Positions 62,995-64,000 of a stretch of 64,000 nucleotides of DNA are shown piece by piece. A program made the translations under genes and the position numbers. The notes under the pieces were generated by a model, which was given only the letters and a program-made list of their open reading frames with translations, was not told the origin of the DNA and searched no databases. Position 1 is the first letter of the stretch. Each line of letters opens with the position of its first letter. This stretch comes from Strongyloides papillosus (lineage: Eukaryota > Nematoda > Chromadorea > Rhabditida > Strongyloididae): assembly GCA_005656395.1 (NCBI GenBank), contig SRSI01000037.1:310001-374000 (forward strand). Direction: 5' to 3'.

Positions 62995-63076
62995 CTAAAA
63001 AAGGGTATATTATTAGAAGTGTGAAAAATATAATTAATAATTTCATCAAAATATTGCAAATGCATTAAGTACTTAC
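62995..63076 (-). other. 5' UTR intron of the globin gene
   Basis: On the minus strand CATCGG is followed by the donor GTAAGT at 63076, and TTTTTTAG ends at 62995, six bases before the ATG. This would make a cis-spliced leader exon starting above 63077. A second good donor (CCCC|GTGAGT) near 63318 suggests an alternative or additional leader exon. Confidence 0.6.
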
Positions 63077-64000
63077 CCGATGCTTTATTTATAATGACAA
63101 TTTTAAATGGAGATAGGCGGATCTTGTAATTTTGGTGAAAACAAATGTGAAAAATATGGCGATCTATGATTTTAAGTCATAATAAAGGGAATTCTTTTAA
63201 AATGTACGTGCAATAAGTAAATATGTAACGAACTGCTTCAAATGTTTTATAATTTGAGTAGTGTTAATAATAGCGTGATAATTTTAAAAAAAAGGGGAAG
63301 TCGGTTTTACATACTCACGGGGTTTCAATAATTGATGCCAATGAACGTGTGATCTATGATCAGAAACACTAAAATAGCGAAGGAAACCACTTAAAACGCA
63401 AATAAAAGAAGTAAATAATGTAAGTCAATACCTTTCAATCTATGTTCTATAAAATATTATTGTCAAGTACGTACAATTAAATATTGAAGTATTTTTTTTT
63501 AAATGATATAATTATTCACACAAAAATTGATGGAGAATTTTCCCTACAAATTGCTAAAAAGCTGTTAGACATGCAATGGAAGCAAAAATATTTCCATTGG
63601 ATTTTGTAGGAAAAGACATTTTGAATCCTTAGTTTCAAAGAAATATTTAACAATATTCCTTTAATTTACAGGAAAAATAATCTCAATATATATTTTCCTT
63701 TAACTATTTTTACTAAAATCCCCCTGTTACAATTTTCTTTTCCACCAATATTAATGGAATATTTTCGTATGTTTAATAATTACCAATAATATAATTCATG
63801 AAATTGTTGAGTTAATATCAAAATGAAAAATTGTTTTGAAGGCTAAATTAAAACTCTTTTTTTATTTAAATACAACAATTATAAAAATTACAAGGTCAAT
63901 AAAACATTTTTGCACATAATAAGTTTCAATTATTTTTAATTTTAACATAACAAAAACCACTTGAAGATCTTTTTCAATGACAATCAACTTTTGACTTTTC
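63077..64000. other. Upstream region of globin, no further gene
   Basis: It contains probable leader exons and the promoter of the globin gene. The word gatctatgat occurs at 63161-63170 and 63351-63360. Beyond 63400 I see nothing but AT-rich sequence. Confidence 0.45.

Overview
The window looks like nuclear DNA of a clade IV parasitic-type nematode of the Strongyloides group. It is very AT-rich. Nearly every multi-exon gene has short introns (about 37-90 bp) with plain GTAAG/GTATG donors and TTTTAG/TTTCAG acceptors, and several genes have an unpaired TTTCAG- or TTTTAG-like acceptor just before the ATG, as expected for spliced-leader trans-splicing. The proteins read as nematode: a rab-1, a body-wall type globin, an FSHR-1-like receptor, a serpentine chemoreceptor, F-box proteins and a receptor tyrosine phosphatase. 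The species assignment is inference.

Layout. 1-750 holds two copies of a hairpin repeat. rab-1 lies at 2179-2948 (-). After an empty 3 kb come a 50-aa membrane microprotein (5950-6157, +) and a secreted vWA-like protein (6339-7978, +), facing a large ELM2-SANT-zinc-finger corepressor (8223-12981, -). A 3 kb AT desert precedes trm-1 (15961-17593, -), whose last third is broken by four 1-base indels. An F-box-like gene (20352-22168, +) is bracketed by about 0.58 kb direct repeats; the upstream copy keeps a relic of a paralogue's C-terminus. Then come an SF1 helicase (24065-26694, +), eRF1 (27422-29108, +) and a cytochrome b5 reductase (29711-30624, +, one frameshift). 33446-34527 (+) has two small mitochondrial membrane proteins (UPF0389/FAM162 and HIG1 type) 131 bp apart. 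35081-38708 (+) is a receptor tyrosine phosphatase with a dead first domain and an apparently live second one.

40.6-48.1 kb is a graveyard: an orphan small gene, a broken F-box gene, a decayed membrane-protein tail, a zinc-finger pseudogene interrupted by a foldback element, and an 880-bp mariner-like element with near-intact ends. Next are an srg-like chemoreceptor (49155-50172, +, one frameshift), then three minus-strand genes packed together (a second cytochrome b5 reductase and two tandem PLGRKT-like proteins), a gustatory-receptor-like 7TM protein, the FSHR-1-like receptor, a DGAT2-family acyltransferase and a globin with a spliced 5' leader.

Common threads. Two tight same-strand clusters are candidate operons. 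Two cytochrome b5 reductase paralogues lie 21 kb apart, one beside eRF1 as in C. elegans as I remember it. Frameshifts in otherwise conserved genes sit mostly at homopolymers and look more like assembly indels than gene death, whereas the 41-47 kb relics show true decay. I found no CRISPR, rRNA or tRNA gene.
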